Shown: positions 10,081 to 20,560 of the stretch, piece after piece
Position numbering within the stretch: position 1 is the first letter of the stretch
How the letters are laid out: the number at the start of each line of letters is the position of its first letter
Assembly: GCA_013054445.1 (NCBI GenBank)
Contig: JAAMPI010000767.1
Span: forward strand, 1-26,388
Reading direction: 5' to 3'
From: Cudoniella acicularis
Taxonomy: Eukaryota; Ascomycota; Leotiomycetes; Helotiales; Helotiaceae
Length of the DNA stretch: 26,388 bases
The notes under the pieces: generated by a model
The model's database searches: none
Told to the model about the DNA's origin: nothing
What the model saw: only the letters and a program-made list of their open reading frames with translations
Made by a program: the position numbers and the translations under genes

Positions 10081-12184
10081 TTATTTAGGTAACTAAGAAA
10101 GTATAAGAAGAATATTATTCTTTTCCTTCGCCTCTTCGAAAATCTAACGAAAGGCTATTAATCCTATTACTAAGATTAAGTAAATATAGTTATTTAAATT
10201 AACGACTCTCTTAAATATAAAACTCCTAAACTACCCGAGTATTATAAAGTGTCTTATAGCTGCCTAGCAGTCTCCTTATACTTTTTTATTATATTACGTA
10301 GCGATATCAGCTTTAACTTACTATATAGCTTCTGCCTTTATCTTCTTCTCTAGGGGGATCAACCATCGCTCTACTTTCTATAAGTACTAGCTTATTAACT
10401 CTGTCTATAGTATATTCGACCCGCTTCTAAGTCTTTAAGCTCCCGATACTCGTATCGAGTTCCTAAACCCGCGTTCGTCGGTAAAATCGCTTTCTACTAT
10501 ACGAACAATATCCCTCGAACCTACTACCACCTCTATAGTATAGCCAAGGGCCAGGCTAAGGGGTTTTGTCGCTATCCTATTGCGTTTGTTATAGTAGTAG
10601 AGCGTAAAAGTCATTTACGTGATCGTGCCCGTAGTCTAATACTAATATACCTCCTTTGACTAAAGCGTCGTAGAAATAGGAATTAAAGCTAGGGCCCTTA
10701 GTCGGTTCCCTCCGGTAGCCGTTACGTATATTAAGATAGCGGTCTCCGAACTCGGGAAAAGGGATATATAAGAAGGCTAGAGACAGATAAAAGCGGTTGT
10801 CGTTATCGTCCTTCTTACGCGCGCTTCGTTACGCTTAAGAAGTGTTCGTAAACTAGTCAATTTGGCTTTACTTGATAGGGTTATAGTCGGGATTATATAT
10901 CTTACTCGGTATTTGACCGTACGAATCTAGGAAATATAAAGTCGATAACGGGAGCTATAATAGGGCGAGAGCTAAGACCTAAAGGTAGAAGTTGCCTATA
11001 CCGTCGACCTACTCTAGGCCTGACTCGTAGAGGCTAAAAGGTAGATTCTAAAGTATTGACATCTATACCGTGCCTATAATCTAGTCAGCAAGAATAGACA
11101 GCTATCATTCTTAAGACCTAGCTTATTAGGATTATATAACTATCTTACGGAATAAAGTAGTCTATACCGTTTACGAGAGTATGATAACTCCGAGTGTATT
11201 GTCGATCGCTTGTTCTATATATTAGCTACCTTATAAAAGAAGTTACTTACGTGATAATACGTAGATGCCCTTACTATTATGATTACTAAAGACGGCCGCG
11301 AATAGGATTAAACGCTCGATGATAAGAGCAACTACCTTAAAGAGGGCAGATTGGCTATCGGAGATGTCGTAGTATAACTGATCTCTAGTAAGAATCATAA
11401 GGTCCGGTTTCTCGATATCTAAGATCTTTCTAATAAAGTATACCGTAAGTAGGTCAGCCTCGCTCTCTAGTAGATTCTTCTTATAGGCATCAATAGTATC
11501 TTTACATACCCCGACACTAGTGACTATATACGTGTTAGAGATCTAGACAATCTTGAATTTATTATCCTCCCTGACTCTTAAAGCCGCCCGAGTATCTAGT
11601 CTCGGCTTGGCCCTGCCGTAGAGTACGCTTAGTCTTATAACCGGCACCTTTAGCTAAGCGTTAAGTTAGAGCGATGATCGTATAAGAGCCTATTATAGTC
11701 GTGGGTTAACGGCATCTATACTAAAGAGAACGTCTACCTCTGTTATAGCCTAGTCAATCTTACTAGAGAACTTGCTTCTTAGTACCTAGATTCCGCTAGG
11801 TCGACTCTCCTATAAATAACCTGAGCTAGGGTTAAGAGGCGGCTCGCCGACTCTAATATCGATAACTAGTAGGTCCTTAGCTATAAGCTCTTCCTTATTC
11901 GCTAGCGCTATATATAGCCATACACTCTACTAAGATGTATATAGGTAGAGCTCCTTCTCTATACGGTGCTATATTCGTAGGTCTAGTTCGCAGGTAGAAG
12001 GAGAAACTGTCGGAGAGAAGATATATACGGTCAGATCCGTGACAACTAGGTGAGTAACAACGGCCATAATATAGGAAGTGGACGACGTCGCTATTTTAGA
12101 GGGGAAGACTCTAAGAAACTCAAGAGCACGAAGTATTACGGTTAGTAAGACAACTACTACTAAGGCAAGCGTTAACGTAGACAT
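10081..12184 (-). pseudogene. Decayed gene with N-terminal membrane anchor, unknown function
   Basis: The ATG at 12184 survives. The first 25 residues are strongly hydrophobic (TLTLALVVVVLLTVILRAL), a signal anchor or transmembrane helix. The frame runs to about 11215 with only TAG/TAA stops and includes KDLLVIDIRVGEPPLN and VYFIRKILDIEKPDLMILTR. A GTAAGT at 11250 is a possible donor. Beyond about 11060 the readable frame is shifted by one, with IATKPLSLALGYTIEVVVGS, a D-E-R-G-F-R-N-S-I-R-V word near 10480 and helical, charged words to 10081. An intron or frameshift between 11250 and 11060 is therefore needed. The order is anchor, a mixed middle, then a helical tail. I do not recognise the family. 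It converges on the gene at 7542-10051. Confidence 0.5.
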
Positions 12185-12675
12185 CTGTTATTATTTAGCA
12201 ATTTCTAAGAAACGCGATATTAGCTATAATATACGTGATTAGTAGATTGGCAGACTAATCCTAATCTATACTTAGCTTATTATCTACCGTCAAGTCTTAG
12301 AAATCAATCATATGATTTAATTCCGCTCGGCGACAATACCGAAGTGGCCCGACGAACCCTCTAAAGCCGAGAGTATACTTCGTATAGTAGTACTATACTT
12401 GAGGTCAGGGTATTAATAGGTATAGTGATCATTTGATTTATTATGTCATGTCGAATTCCCTTTCTACCTACCTATAAAGTATGGCGATTGGTTTTTTTAT
12501 AGGTGAGCACTAATCACGTCGCACGTGTCATACGGCTATCTAAACGCTGACCTATATCGTCTCGTATTATACCGTTATCGCGAAACGGGACGACGATACG
12601 TGCCGAGCGATAGTAAATACTAATAGCCCCCTTAAAGCCACGTAGTTTCGGCTCTAGGCGACATATATAGCCAGT
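12185..12675. other. Upstream spacer of the minus-strand gene
   Basis: No gene is seen. TpG and CpA are somewhat more frequent around 12440-12530, as in a less mutated patch. It would contain the promoter of the gene starting at 12184, but no element is clear. Confidence 0.35.
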
Positions 12676-12760
12676 ATACTTTTAGCTCTTATTAGGTGGC
12701 GTAAAGGCTCTACCCCGCAAGTAATCTTATACGGCTAGCGCTAACCTAATCTATAATCTA
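12676..12760 (-). repeat. Second copy of the 7321-7490 element, inverted
   Basis: Positions 12729-12759 are identical to 7321-7351 over 31 bases. The sequence 12676-12735, read in reverse complement, follows 7427-7490 closely (GCCGTATAAGATTAC, then ACGCCACCT-ATAAGAGC). Because the element is palindromic, this fits an inverted copy carrying one arm plus its flank. The second arm is missing or too degraded to see. Confidence 0.55.
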
Positions 12761-12829
12761 AGAGGGACGCGGCGCTCGTTTACCTACTAACGATTACCTA
12801 AAACTATTTAGTGTTATCGTAATATTAAT

Positions 12830-12931
12830 TCTATCGGTAATATTATAGCCTAGGCTAGTATCGTATATACTATTTGTTGGTCTTCCTAACCCTGGTCTAA
12901 GGGTGAGACTTAGTTTAGAGAGAAGCAAATA
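12830..12931 (+). repeat. Diverged copy of a segment of the 5414-7309 gene
   Basis: The DNA resembles 5838-5947 in the same orientation, starting with GGTAATATTATA versus GGCAATATTATA and sharing CCTAGGCTA, ATCGTATATAC and GGTCTAAGGG-type words. Translated, it gives GLPNPGLRVRLSLERSK where the longer gene gives SIPSPSLRAMVGLKEEAN. It is a short fragment of a paralogue; similarity is lost after about 12940. Confidence 0.45.
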
Positions 12932-13141
12932 AATGTATTTTAGTATAACGGAACGTATTAAGTCAGCCCTAGCCCTACTAAACTCTACGGCTCGACCCTT
13001 AGCACTAGGGATGCCCTATAAAAGGTGTTCTGGCTACTGCCTAACCTTTTATATATATGTATTCTACTAAACTTTAAAGACTCCTCTTGATCTACTACCT
13101 ACTATATTATTAACACTTTACTTATCTTTGACTTCTAATAA

Positions 13142-14170
13142 GGCACCTACCCTATAGCACTATTGCCACGTACTTACTAAGCCACGAGCAAAATAGTAGC
13201 CGCCGACGTAATTACTGTTTCGCCTATTTATAGGCTTCAGGTTCCCCTAAGCTAGGGTAATATAGAATTGTCTAATACTTTATAAGTCTAGGGCTTCGCT
13301 TTCTCTATTAACGATAAGCTATATTAACCAAACGTTTCTAATATAAGGTCTAATAAACTCCCTCGAATATATAACGATATACGCCCTAGCCGGGAGCATA
13401 TTAAGAATCTTATTACTATTATTAGTCAGTATAAGATAACTAGAAAGTTCGCCGCTAAACTACTCTATAAGTATAAGGACACTCCGGCTAGGCAGGTCAA
13501 GCTCGAGGTAGACATTAACACTATACCTGCCGAGTTGATCAAGCCTGTCCTTACTAAAATCGTTAACTCGAGCAAGCTCGAGGTAGCGCTTAAGACCGTG
13601 TCTAGCAAATAGATAAAGCCTGTCTAGCTCGACTCTCTTGACCTGAACAACATCTACGGGATCGTCTTTAAGTTCGACCCTAAAGAGAAATGTTTGGTTC
13701 CTTACGAGTTCGCCGAAGGCCTAATGTTTGTCTCCGAGAATAGTCTAGTCGATAACGACTTCGTCGATAACCTTAACAACTTTATTAACAATTTTATTAA
13801 CTACGTCGAGAAGAATAACCTAACTAATATTATTAGGCTTTAGTTTTTAGGGGCAATCGAAATTGATAGCTAGTATACGCCCTCTATTACCGAGTTCGAG
13901 TTAGGCGAGAAGGGAACTATTATACTACCTATATCTATTTTAAAAGACGTAGAACTTGTCCTTACTAGCTAGCCTGATACTACCTGGTCTGGTACTAGCA
14001 AGCCTACTAACGCTAAACCCCCTACGGGCCAATCTTAGGCCAAGAAAGTAGTTAATAGTATAGAAACTCACGCCGTATTCGTTAGTTAGGCATAGTATAA
14101 AGAATACCTAAAGCAAGTGGTTATTATTATCAAATTCCGAGATCTTTATATCTCGGCTTAGTCCTTTTAA
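13142..14170 (+). pseudogene. Decayed 340-codon gene of unknown family
   Basis: Frame 2 is readable without a frameshift from about 13142 to TAG/TAA codons at 14159-14170. The internal stops are TAG or TAA. The best kept part (about 13500-13950) reads VKLEVDINTIPAELIKPVL, IYGIVFKFDPKEKCLVPYEF and FINNFINYVEKNNLTNIIRL, with GC-ending codons well kept. The C-terminal part is Pro/Ser/Thr-rich (TSKPTNAKPPTG). No signal peptide, membrane segment or known motif is visible. No ATG is left near the upstream end, so the start codon has probably been mutated too. I do not recognise the family; the composition suggests a soluble mixed alpha/beta protein. Confidence 0.5.
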
Positions 14171-14237
14171 TAGTACTACTTGTTATAGTCACGTTTAAAC
14201 GTATTACTTCTTTTATTTACTATAGTTTATATAGATT

Positions 14238-15634
14238 ATGTCGTCTGCTCCTTCCTCCCCTAAATAGTCTTTCTAGAGTATTCTAGCTAGCTTTTCCTTA
14301 TATTACTATTATTAAAACCAAATAGTAATCGGAGAAATATATATACTTTATATTTATACTTAAGCATATAAGGCTTTTTCTAAAGATTATATCCGGTTAA
14401 ATAAAATCCTTCTTATTTAAAGCAGACATAAGGCGGAAAGGTATACGATTATATGTTCTTTTTCCTTACGGCTATACTCTCGGAAGAATCTAAATAGCCT
14501 TATAACTTTAATTAAACGCCGATTATCTTTCGAGATATAGCTAGTCACCTAGTAGAAAGTTTTCTAAAACGATTCCCGAAGGCTATGATAGTTAGGGTAA
14601 AAGTGCTAATTAGTTCTAGTCTAGATACTAAGGACGACCTCTATACCCGTAAAGGACACGCCGAACGGGGCAATCTTAGCGTCGGCCTAATCGACGATGC
14701 CTATAACAAGACAATTAGTCTTTATCTCCCTAGACATCACTCTAGAGAACACTAAAGTAAGAGAAAAAGGAAAATTCAGTATAAACACTTGCCTATGATA
14801 TAGCCGGTGGCCTTATCTATATAAATATTGTTTACTAAGAGATTATCATATTAGAGAACTATTAGATAGCTAGACCGGAAGAGCCGTAGAAGCTCTTGGC
14901 GGACATCGTCTAGCTTTATTTAAAGTTAGGCAGGTAGGTCTAGAGAGACTTTATCTAAGATCTTAGAGTACTCGCCAAGTAAGCTAGGAGGCGGCTCTAA
15001 CGTATAGGCAGGTTTATTGATCTACGCCGAAGTAAAGAATCTATACGAGTCTTTTATCAACTAAACATATAATATAAACAACTAGAGATATAGTATTAGA
15101 CCTTATAAAGTCTTATATAGTTTGTTATAGACATTGTTCTATTATAGGAGTAGGAGAAAAGAACTGACTCCTGACTCGATAGAAAGCCGGTCCGGGGACA
15201 AGATTTGCCACGTATACGTAGACTGGCCTAAACATGCCTTAGGACTTATATTCGGGGACAAAATCTCTATAAAGTTGCCTTATAACCTCGATTTGTCTTA
15301 TAGATAATCGGGAGCGCCGAAACTAGACGACCTAAGCCGCCTCGTCTCTAGACATAGTATAGCTAGTCGTACCTTATACTAGTATAGTAGAAACAGGACT
15401 GCCGAGAAGGTTGGCTATAAAATGATCGATTTCGTCTCTCGTAAGCCTATACTTAGTAAAGAACTCGGCGATCTAGTAGGCTAAGAGTATATTATAAGCC
15501 TCTAGCTTTATTATATAACGAGAGACATCTATAGCGACGGAAAATACGTTTGTTAGTGACAACGAAAACTAGAGATAGAGGTTAGCGTAGCGAGCCTGGC
15601 ACCTTTTATACCCCTTAGAGCGGTTNCGGCTTGA
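14238..15634 (+). pseudogene. Decayed gene of unknown function, two frames
   Basis: An ATG at 14238 opens frame 3 (M-S-S-A-P-S-S-P-K), readable to about 14530 and rich in Y, I and K, with SLITLIKRRLSFEI near the end. The readable frame then becomes frame 2 (from 14540), with 72 codons free of stops (FLKRFPKAMIVRVKVLISSS, DDLYTRKGHAERGNLSVGLI) and then TAG/TAA-broken text including DKICHVYVDWPKHALGLIFG and IDFVSRKPILSKELGDLV. It ends at a TGA at 15632-15634, just inside the N-rich stretch. The frame change near 14535 is an intron or a frameshift. I do not recognise a domain. It follows the 13142-14170 remnant by about 70 bp on the same strand, so the two could be parts of one larger locus. Confidence 0.45.
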
Positions 15635-15989
15635 TCCCTATAGCTAGCGCTNACTAGCGNNGTTTGTCTACCNNGTTCTAAAATNTCACGAAATATTACG
15701 TAATAAAGGCGATAANAAACCGCGCCGGAAGTCCTCTACTNGNAATTCGAGCCCGTACNANAGAAAACTATATAATATAATNATACNNGGGATNTTAATA
15801 AACGCGCGACTTATTATATAATATATCAATTGTTTCCTATAAATACGATACGCCTTATNTCTACTTCCGATNACAACCTCTCNATTTTCTTCTATAATAT
15901 TCTACCTATATATCTGACCCCCNTCATTCGCNTCGCTTTAAACGCCGCTTCCCTNGACCGTACGTGCTCNCGCGTTAGGACTNGCNNAN
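15626..15989. other. Cluster of isolated N bases
   Basis: About 26 single or paired N are scattered over 364 bases, not as a gap run. Such spacing suggests positions where aligned reads or repeat copies disagreed. A reading frame from 15830 to 16024 passes through it (for example FYNILPIYLTP) and may be coding, but the N residues prevent a judgement. Confidence 0.5.
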
Positions 15990-16020
15990 AGAAGGATAAG
16001 GTCCTTATTAGATATTCGTC

Positions 16021-16665
16021 CTAGACAAGTAGGCAAACAGAGCTTGAGCTACTCTCTATCCACCTATAGGAGGAAGCTTACTCGCTTCTAGGACGAGCCA
16101 TGCTCTAGCGCGTGCGTATTGCGGGATAAGTCCTGCCTAGAAACTTTTTAAAGATCTAGTCTTAAGGCTTGCCCTCTTTCTTCCATACCACCAAGCGCTG
16201 CTCGTCTATAGGGTCCTATAGGATATTCATCCTCGCGCTCAAACCGCCCTACTTCTCGGCCTCGCTCGAATACCCGTCATCGTCGCTACTAACATCAGGA
16301 TCGCTATCGCTCAAACCACCATCATCGTTACTGCTTGACGGCTCGCACCTTCGGCACTCGAGCTCTCTTGACCTCTAGTTAAGAGGGGAGTGCGACTTAG
16401 GACACTGGCGATAGGGCTTGGAGAGAGGTCGACGCTAGCGGGGAGGGCTCTACGAAGAGGGCGCCTACACTTCTTGCGTGCTAGGCCACCGTAAGATATA
16501 GACGGCTACTTCCGCTTGGTAGGACGTGGTTCCTTCTCATCGTCCCTAGCCGAGTCGGAGCTGTTGAGCTCGTCGTCGCTATCACGATCAGATCGGCTTC
16601 CTGCCTCGTTATAACTCGGTTCTAGAAATAGGTCGAGGTTAGGAAGCGATTACCGTCGGTTGGCC
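16021..16665 (-). pseudogene. Broken Myb/SANT-like DNA-binding protein gene
   Basis: On the minus strand, about 16665-16430 reads as acidic, Ser-rich and basic text (RSDRDSDDELNSSDSARDDE, then PTKRK). After a one-base frame change near 16430 it continues with SSSNDDGGLSDSDPDVSSDD and a compact domain: DEQRLVVWKKEGKP, I-F-K-K-F-P-G-R-T, A-I-R-T-R, then a stop and S-M-A-R-P-R. The order DE-x-x-L-x-x-W-K-x-E-G-K-x-W-x-W-I-F-x-K-F-P-G-R-T-x-x-A-x-R-T-R-W is what I know from fungal Myb/SANT-like proteins, with stops where Trp is expected. Such domains bind DNA in transcription factors or chromatin proteins. A minus-strand frame also stays open upstream to an ATG at 16928, but the plus strand there looks at least as coding. 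Confidence 0.5.
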
Positions 16666-16679
16666 GGTCTTAGACTTCC

Positions 16680-17966
16680 ACCAGCCCTTTCGGCCGTTAC
16701 CAGGAGAGTGTCGAGCGCATGGTCAACCAGCTCGTGTTCGTCTGCCACGCCTCGACCGGTATAAAGACGACCCTCTTGACTGAGCTGGGTCTCTGGCGAC
16801 GCTCTACAATAGCGTGGAGGCGGGCTCGAAGAGGGGCTCGTGGCCTTAGAATCCGTACCAAATTCTGCCTTTAGAGTTTTCAATCGGAGGTTCCTATTTC
16901 CAGTTACGTGCTTCTCTTTCCCGATCAAGAAGTTCTTAGGGAGGATGGTCTAGGAGTGCTATCATTTATACAAAATGTTTTCGACAATTATACTTTCTAT
17001 CGTTTAAATAAATCTGTCCAAATAGATCTCTATAGCGCCTCTAGAACAACCACAGTGGCTCCCTTATAGGCTTATAAACCAAGCATATATATAAGCCGTC
17101 TGGACCCGTCGTTTCGAAGCTATCGAGAGGAGTTCGCACATATAGAAAGCCTTCGTATAGTGGGTTCGTACTAGCCAAAGTTTTAGAGATTTATAGTTCA
17201 TACTAAGCAGCTTCCTTGTCGACGAAATCGCAATTGTTGATCTATAAGGCCACGTAAGGTTTCGACCGCCATCTCCAACTATAGAGGGGTGAGCTTGATA
17301 ACTATCAGAGCTAAAGTGCACTTACCGGCTAACATCTTGAGTAAGCCAAACAGTAGAACAGCTACCCCACCCAAGCTTCACAATCGTTTTGTACCTCTTA
17401 TTAAGAACTTCGCTAGGATTCGCAGGATAAAAATAGTAGGCGGTTATAGTCGGGGATCTGCTCTTCCTCGATAGCAGGCTCTAGCGGAAGGATAGTAGAT
17501 GTCTCGAGAGGTGCTGTCGGAGCAATTCGAAACGCTCTATAGGCAGAATTTACCAGCGTTGTTAAGATAGGTCGCATGTTAAGGAGTTCTAAGGGATCGA
17601 AATGCGAATATCAGGGCGGACTTCTTTCTTAATGAGAATCAGCTGGCAAACATCAACTAAGAGGATCGCTGGGCATAGGCGAGCTCTAAAATGTCGATAC
17701 ACGTGTCAAATATGACTAATCAATGACAAATAAAGATCTCCTCTTGGCTCTCCTTATAGCCTCAGGCTATAACTATCACCTCAGCTGATTTTTCGGCGGA
17801 ACCCGAGCTCCGTATTACTTTCAGTGACGGGGTCGATCCTGCGGTCAGCGAATCACAGCTATACGCTGAAACACCAATTATGACGCATTCCGCGGTATCG
17901 GCGGCAAGCAAGCGATTACGATCCCAACTTTTCTTCTATCTACAATTCCTAGCACCGGACGTTTGA
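16680..17966 (+). pseudogene. Broken multi-exon gene of unknown function
   Basis: Frame 3 from 16680 reads RYQESVERMVNQLVFVCHAS, then after one TAG EVPISSYVLLFPDQEVLRED and onward to about 17150. The readable text then moves to frame 1 (RTSQSFRDL, stop, FILSSFLVDEIAIVDL) up to a GTGAGC donor at 17289. A 53-bp intron with a GCTAAC branch site (17329-17334) and an AG at 17340-17341 leads in the correct phase back to frame 3: FVPLIKNFARIRR, EVLSEQFETLYRQNLPALLR, LRDRNANIRADFFLNENQLA, ending at a TGA at 17964-17966. Stops are mostly TAG/TAA, with one TGA near 17730 that may mark another intron. Codons are better kept than left of 16,000. I do not recognise the family. It lies 244 bp upstream of the nuclease-like gene, same strand. 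The exact start is unknown. Confidence 0.4.
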
Positions 17967-18099
17967 GCCGATCTAGCTCAACTTCAACGTTCTCTCGATA
18001 AGCTAGTCTCAGATGTAAGCTGTTCCGGGGGAGGTATATTACGTTCACGAAATGACAAAAATAGTTATGGTTGCCGCTATATCCCAAAACTCCTAGCGC

Positions 18100-18210
18100 A
18101 TTCATCGCCCACCACCCTCGTCCTGCCCACACCTCTGACTCTTCCATCTACCTCCGTCTATCAACCCGGCGGCAATATAAACCCTCTTCTTACCTCCCTT
18201 TCCAGTCAAT
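18100..18210 (+). promoter_or_regulatory. Probable promoter/leader of the nuclease-like gene
   Basis: The 100 bases before the ATG at 18211 are strongly C/T-rich, as is common in fungal leaders, with a TATAAA word at 18176-18181. The start context is CAATATGG, with A at -3 and G at +4, which is favourable for initiation. The region lacks the CpA/TpG depletion seen elsewhere. Confidence 0.4.
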
Positions 18211-19976
18211 ATGGCCCCGCGTCAAGCAAACCGAAACATCCAAAAAGTTGGGCGGCAAGACTTGGTACGAAAAAACGAAAGTGAGCAAGCTATTCATACC
18301 ATTGCGTGTTTTGACTGATCGTTGATAGGGACGCGGCCACAAGGTATCAAGAAAGAGCGACTACAACCTCCTCGTAGAAGCGCACGCCTGCAACCCGGCC
18401 AGGAACGAACTGTATCTAAGAACACGAACATCGAACCCAAGCTCCTACTTCCCTCCCCAACCAGCAATACTCCCGGCAAAGAGGTATGTCACTCTCCTCC
18501 TGCTATGCTATAAAGCTAACTCAAGTCAAGTTTCCACAGGCTGAGGATCGAAAACGAAAACGATCGCAAGAAGACGAAGCCCCCCTCCCCTCTACTACCA
18601 CTCCCTCTCAAAAGCGGCCGCGGGCGTCCCCTCCACGATCAACTCTCGAGGACACAATCGGCGAGAACGCAGCGGTCGGTGTCAGCGAGAAGGAGATCAA
18701 CCCACTTGAATACTGGACAGAGGAATTCCGTTGGCCTAAGGAATATTTCGAATCGGAGAACAACATGAGTCATCTGCTTGCGAGGAAGAAGTCGTTTCGT
18801 GGGAAACAATCGGATGCTGGCTCTGCCGCACCCAGCTCTACCACCCCTAGCGATCAAAAGCCGAGGGAAGCCAAAAGTTCCGTTTATGCGCGTCCGAGCT
18901 ATGAGACTGTCCTTACAACAAAGGGTAGCTTTATGGGCAAGTTCGAATTGGGTATCACAGATGAAAGCAAAAGACTCTGTCGAACTTTACTTGAGGCCGA
19001 ACAATCAGTCCCTCAAGATACCCTGTTTCATGACGATTTGTTCGAGGAAACTTGCGAGAGTATACGAGCAAGAAATGAGGCTATGGTTGTTTGGTACATC
19101 ACTCCACTGATATGTCCACCTGCCCAAGCCTTAAGGATATGTGGTGCCAAACATCTCAAGCCTTTGAACGAAAGTATCAATGAAGGATAGAATAGTGCTA
19201 TACCTTGTTACGGTCCTCGCCCACAACCTGATTATTCTGTAGGGTTTGGACGATCTGTATTTACGGATGATCAACTCGAAAAGCTTACGCCTTTCGTTGG
19301 CGAGGTTATAGATACTTTTACGTCCTATTTCATGGCCACCTGGCAGATGTATCTCCCGTTCCTAACGTGCGAGGTCAAGTGCGGCGCCGCGGCACTTGAT
19401 GTTGCGGACCGACAGAACGCTCACAGCATGACCCTGGCGGTAAGAGGTATTGTCGAACTCTTTAGACTTGTGAAGCGTGAAAAAGAGCTTCATCGACAAA
19501 TCCTCGCCTTCTCAATCTCGCACGATCACCGGACAGTGAGAATCTACGGCCACTACCCTATAATCGACGGGGAAAAGACCACCTTCTACCGCCACCCGAT
19601 CAAGGAGTTTAGCTTCACGAGCGAAGAAGGCAAAGACAAGTGGACCTCGTACAAATTCACCAAAAATGTCTACGACATATGGATGCCGACTCACTTGAAA
19701 CGAATCTGTTCCGTTATCGATAAGTTGCTATCCGATTTGAATTTTGAGGTCTCGCAGCAATCTGAGCCAGGCGAATCCGGACTTTCATAGGGGTTAGAAA
19801 GCCACCATCTCTCTGACCAATCGAGTCACGATGCCGCGTCTCTACTAGAGGAAGCCGACAGTCAATCAAGCTATGCTAGAGACGTTACTCTAGATACTTC
19901 CATGTCTCAGAGGATTGATAGGGGAGCATTTAAAAAGCCGAGGAAAAGGGGTCGGCCTGTTAAATTATATCAGTAA
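18211..19976 (+). pseudogene. AT-hook PD-(D/E)XK nuclease-like gene (DUF7924 type), two in-frame TAG
   Basis: Exon 1 is 18211-18280. Intron 1 (18281-18328, 48 bp) has GTGAGC, CTGAT and TAG. Exon 2 is 18329-18483. Intron 2 (18484-18539, 56 bp) has GTATGT, GCTAAC and ACAG. Exon 3 runs to the TAA at 19974-19976. All phases agree, giving 553 codons. In order: a basic N-terminus with PRRSARLQPGQ, a KRKR nuclear-localisation-like stretch, PLEYWTEEFRWPKEYFE, then the core with PQPDYSVGFG and FLTCEVKCG, which fit the D and E-x-K of PD-(D/E)XK folds (about D306, E353, K355), VELFRLVKREKELHR, YGHYPIIDG, and an AT-hook PRKRGRP (about 542-548). I recognise the fungal DUF7924 family. TAG codons at 19188 (codon 292) and 19788 (codon 492) interrupt it; both fit CAG to TAG. 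The first stop removes the whole catalytic core. Nuclease activity is not established for the family. Confidence 0.8.
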
Positions 19977-20560
19977 ATAGCTTCGCCGGTCACAAGTCAG
20001 TATTTGAGGCATATTGTTTGCTATAGAGGGTTTTAGGAAAGCTATAGATAGAATAAAACTATCAAAGCAAATGACTATTCGAGTAAAAGAAAAGTCTGTT
20101 GGCCTTGGCGATCACTAGTCTTATATCTGTTTCTGAGTTTCTTTTATAGTGTTCCGCCTAATATACCTTCCCCTAATCTCCTACTGCCCTCTCTTTAAAG
20201 CTGCTTCTCGTCCGTATCTACTGCTATATATGAGTTTTGAAGCCATTTATCAATTCCTTCGTACCGGCCAGTCTAGATCTGAGCCTCCGCGCATAACTTG
20301 TAGGTCACTTTTCCCCGAGCCGGCAGACCAGTTAGTGGCTTTAAGCAACGTATAAAAAACCACCGCCCTTAAAAATGCTCAGGTGTGCTTGATCATTGTT
20401 GGCTTTATCAACGTTATATTAACTAAAACTCTAAGTTACGATACGGAAACATATAGAGAAATAAGTCCTTAAAGGCACGAGATACCAGAATATATTCAAA
20501 CTCTTATAGCATAATATGAGCTAAGAGTGTCGTGACTCGTGACAGGCACCGACACACCTC
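19977..20560. other. 3' flank of the nuclease-like gene
   Basis: AT-rich in places, with no convincing gene. A 68-codon frame at 20149-20355 begins with GTG and shows no domain, so I do not call it. The 3' untranslated region of the upstream gene would lie in the first 150 bases. Confidence 0.4.

Noticed and set aside
1..15634. TAG (and TAA) read as a sense codon, an alternative genetic code
   Set aside because: TpA enrichment with loss of CpA and TpG affects non-coding DNA and both strands alike, starts are lost as ATA, and other codons also show RIP-type changes. RIP explains all of it.
17064..17321. Minus-strand frame of 85 codons
   Set aside because: The plus strand there reads as spliced coding sequence with correct phase; the minus frame shows no domain and looks like its shadow.
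18778..19110. Overlapping frame within exon 3 of the nuclease-like gene
   Set aside because: Shadow of the real frame, which has family motifs and fitting introns.
20149..20355. 68-codon frame after the nuclease-like gene
   Set aside because: GTG start, no domain, no support from neighbouring frames.
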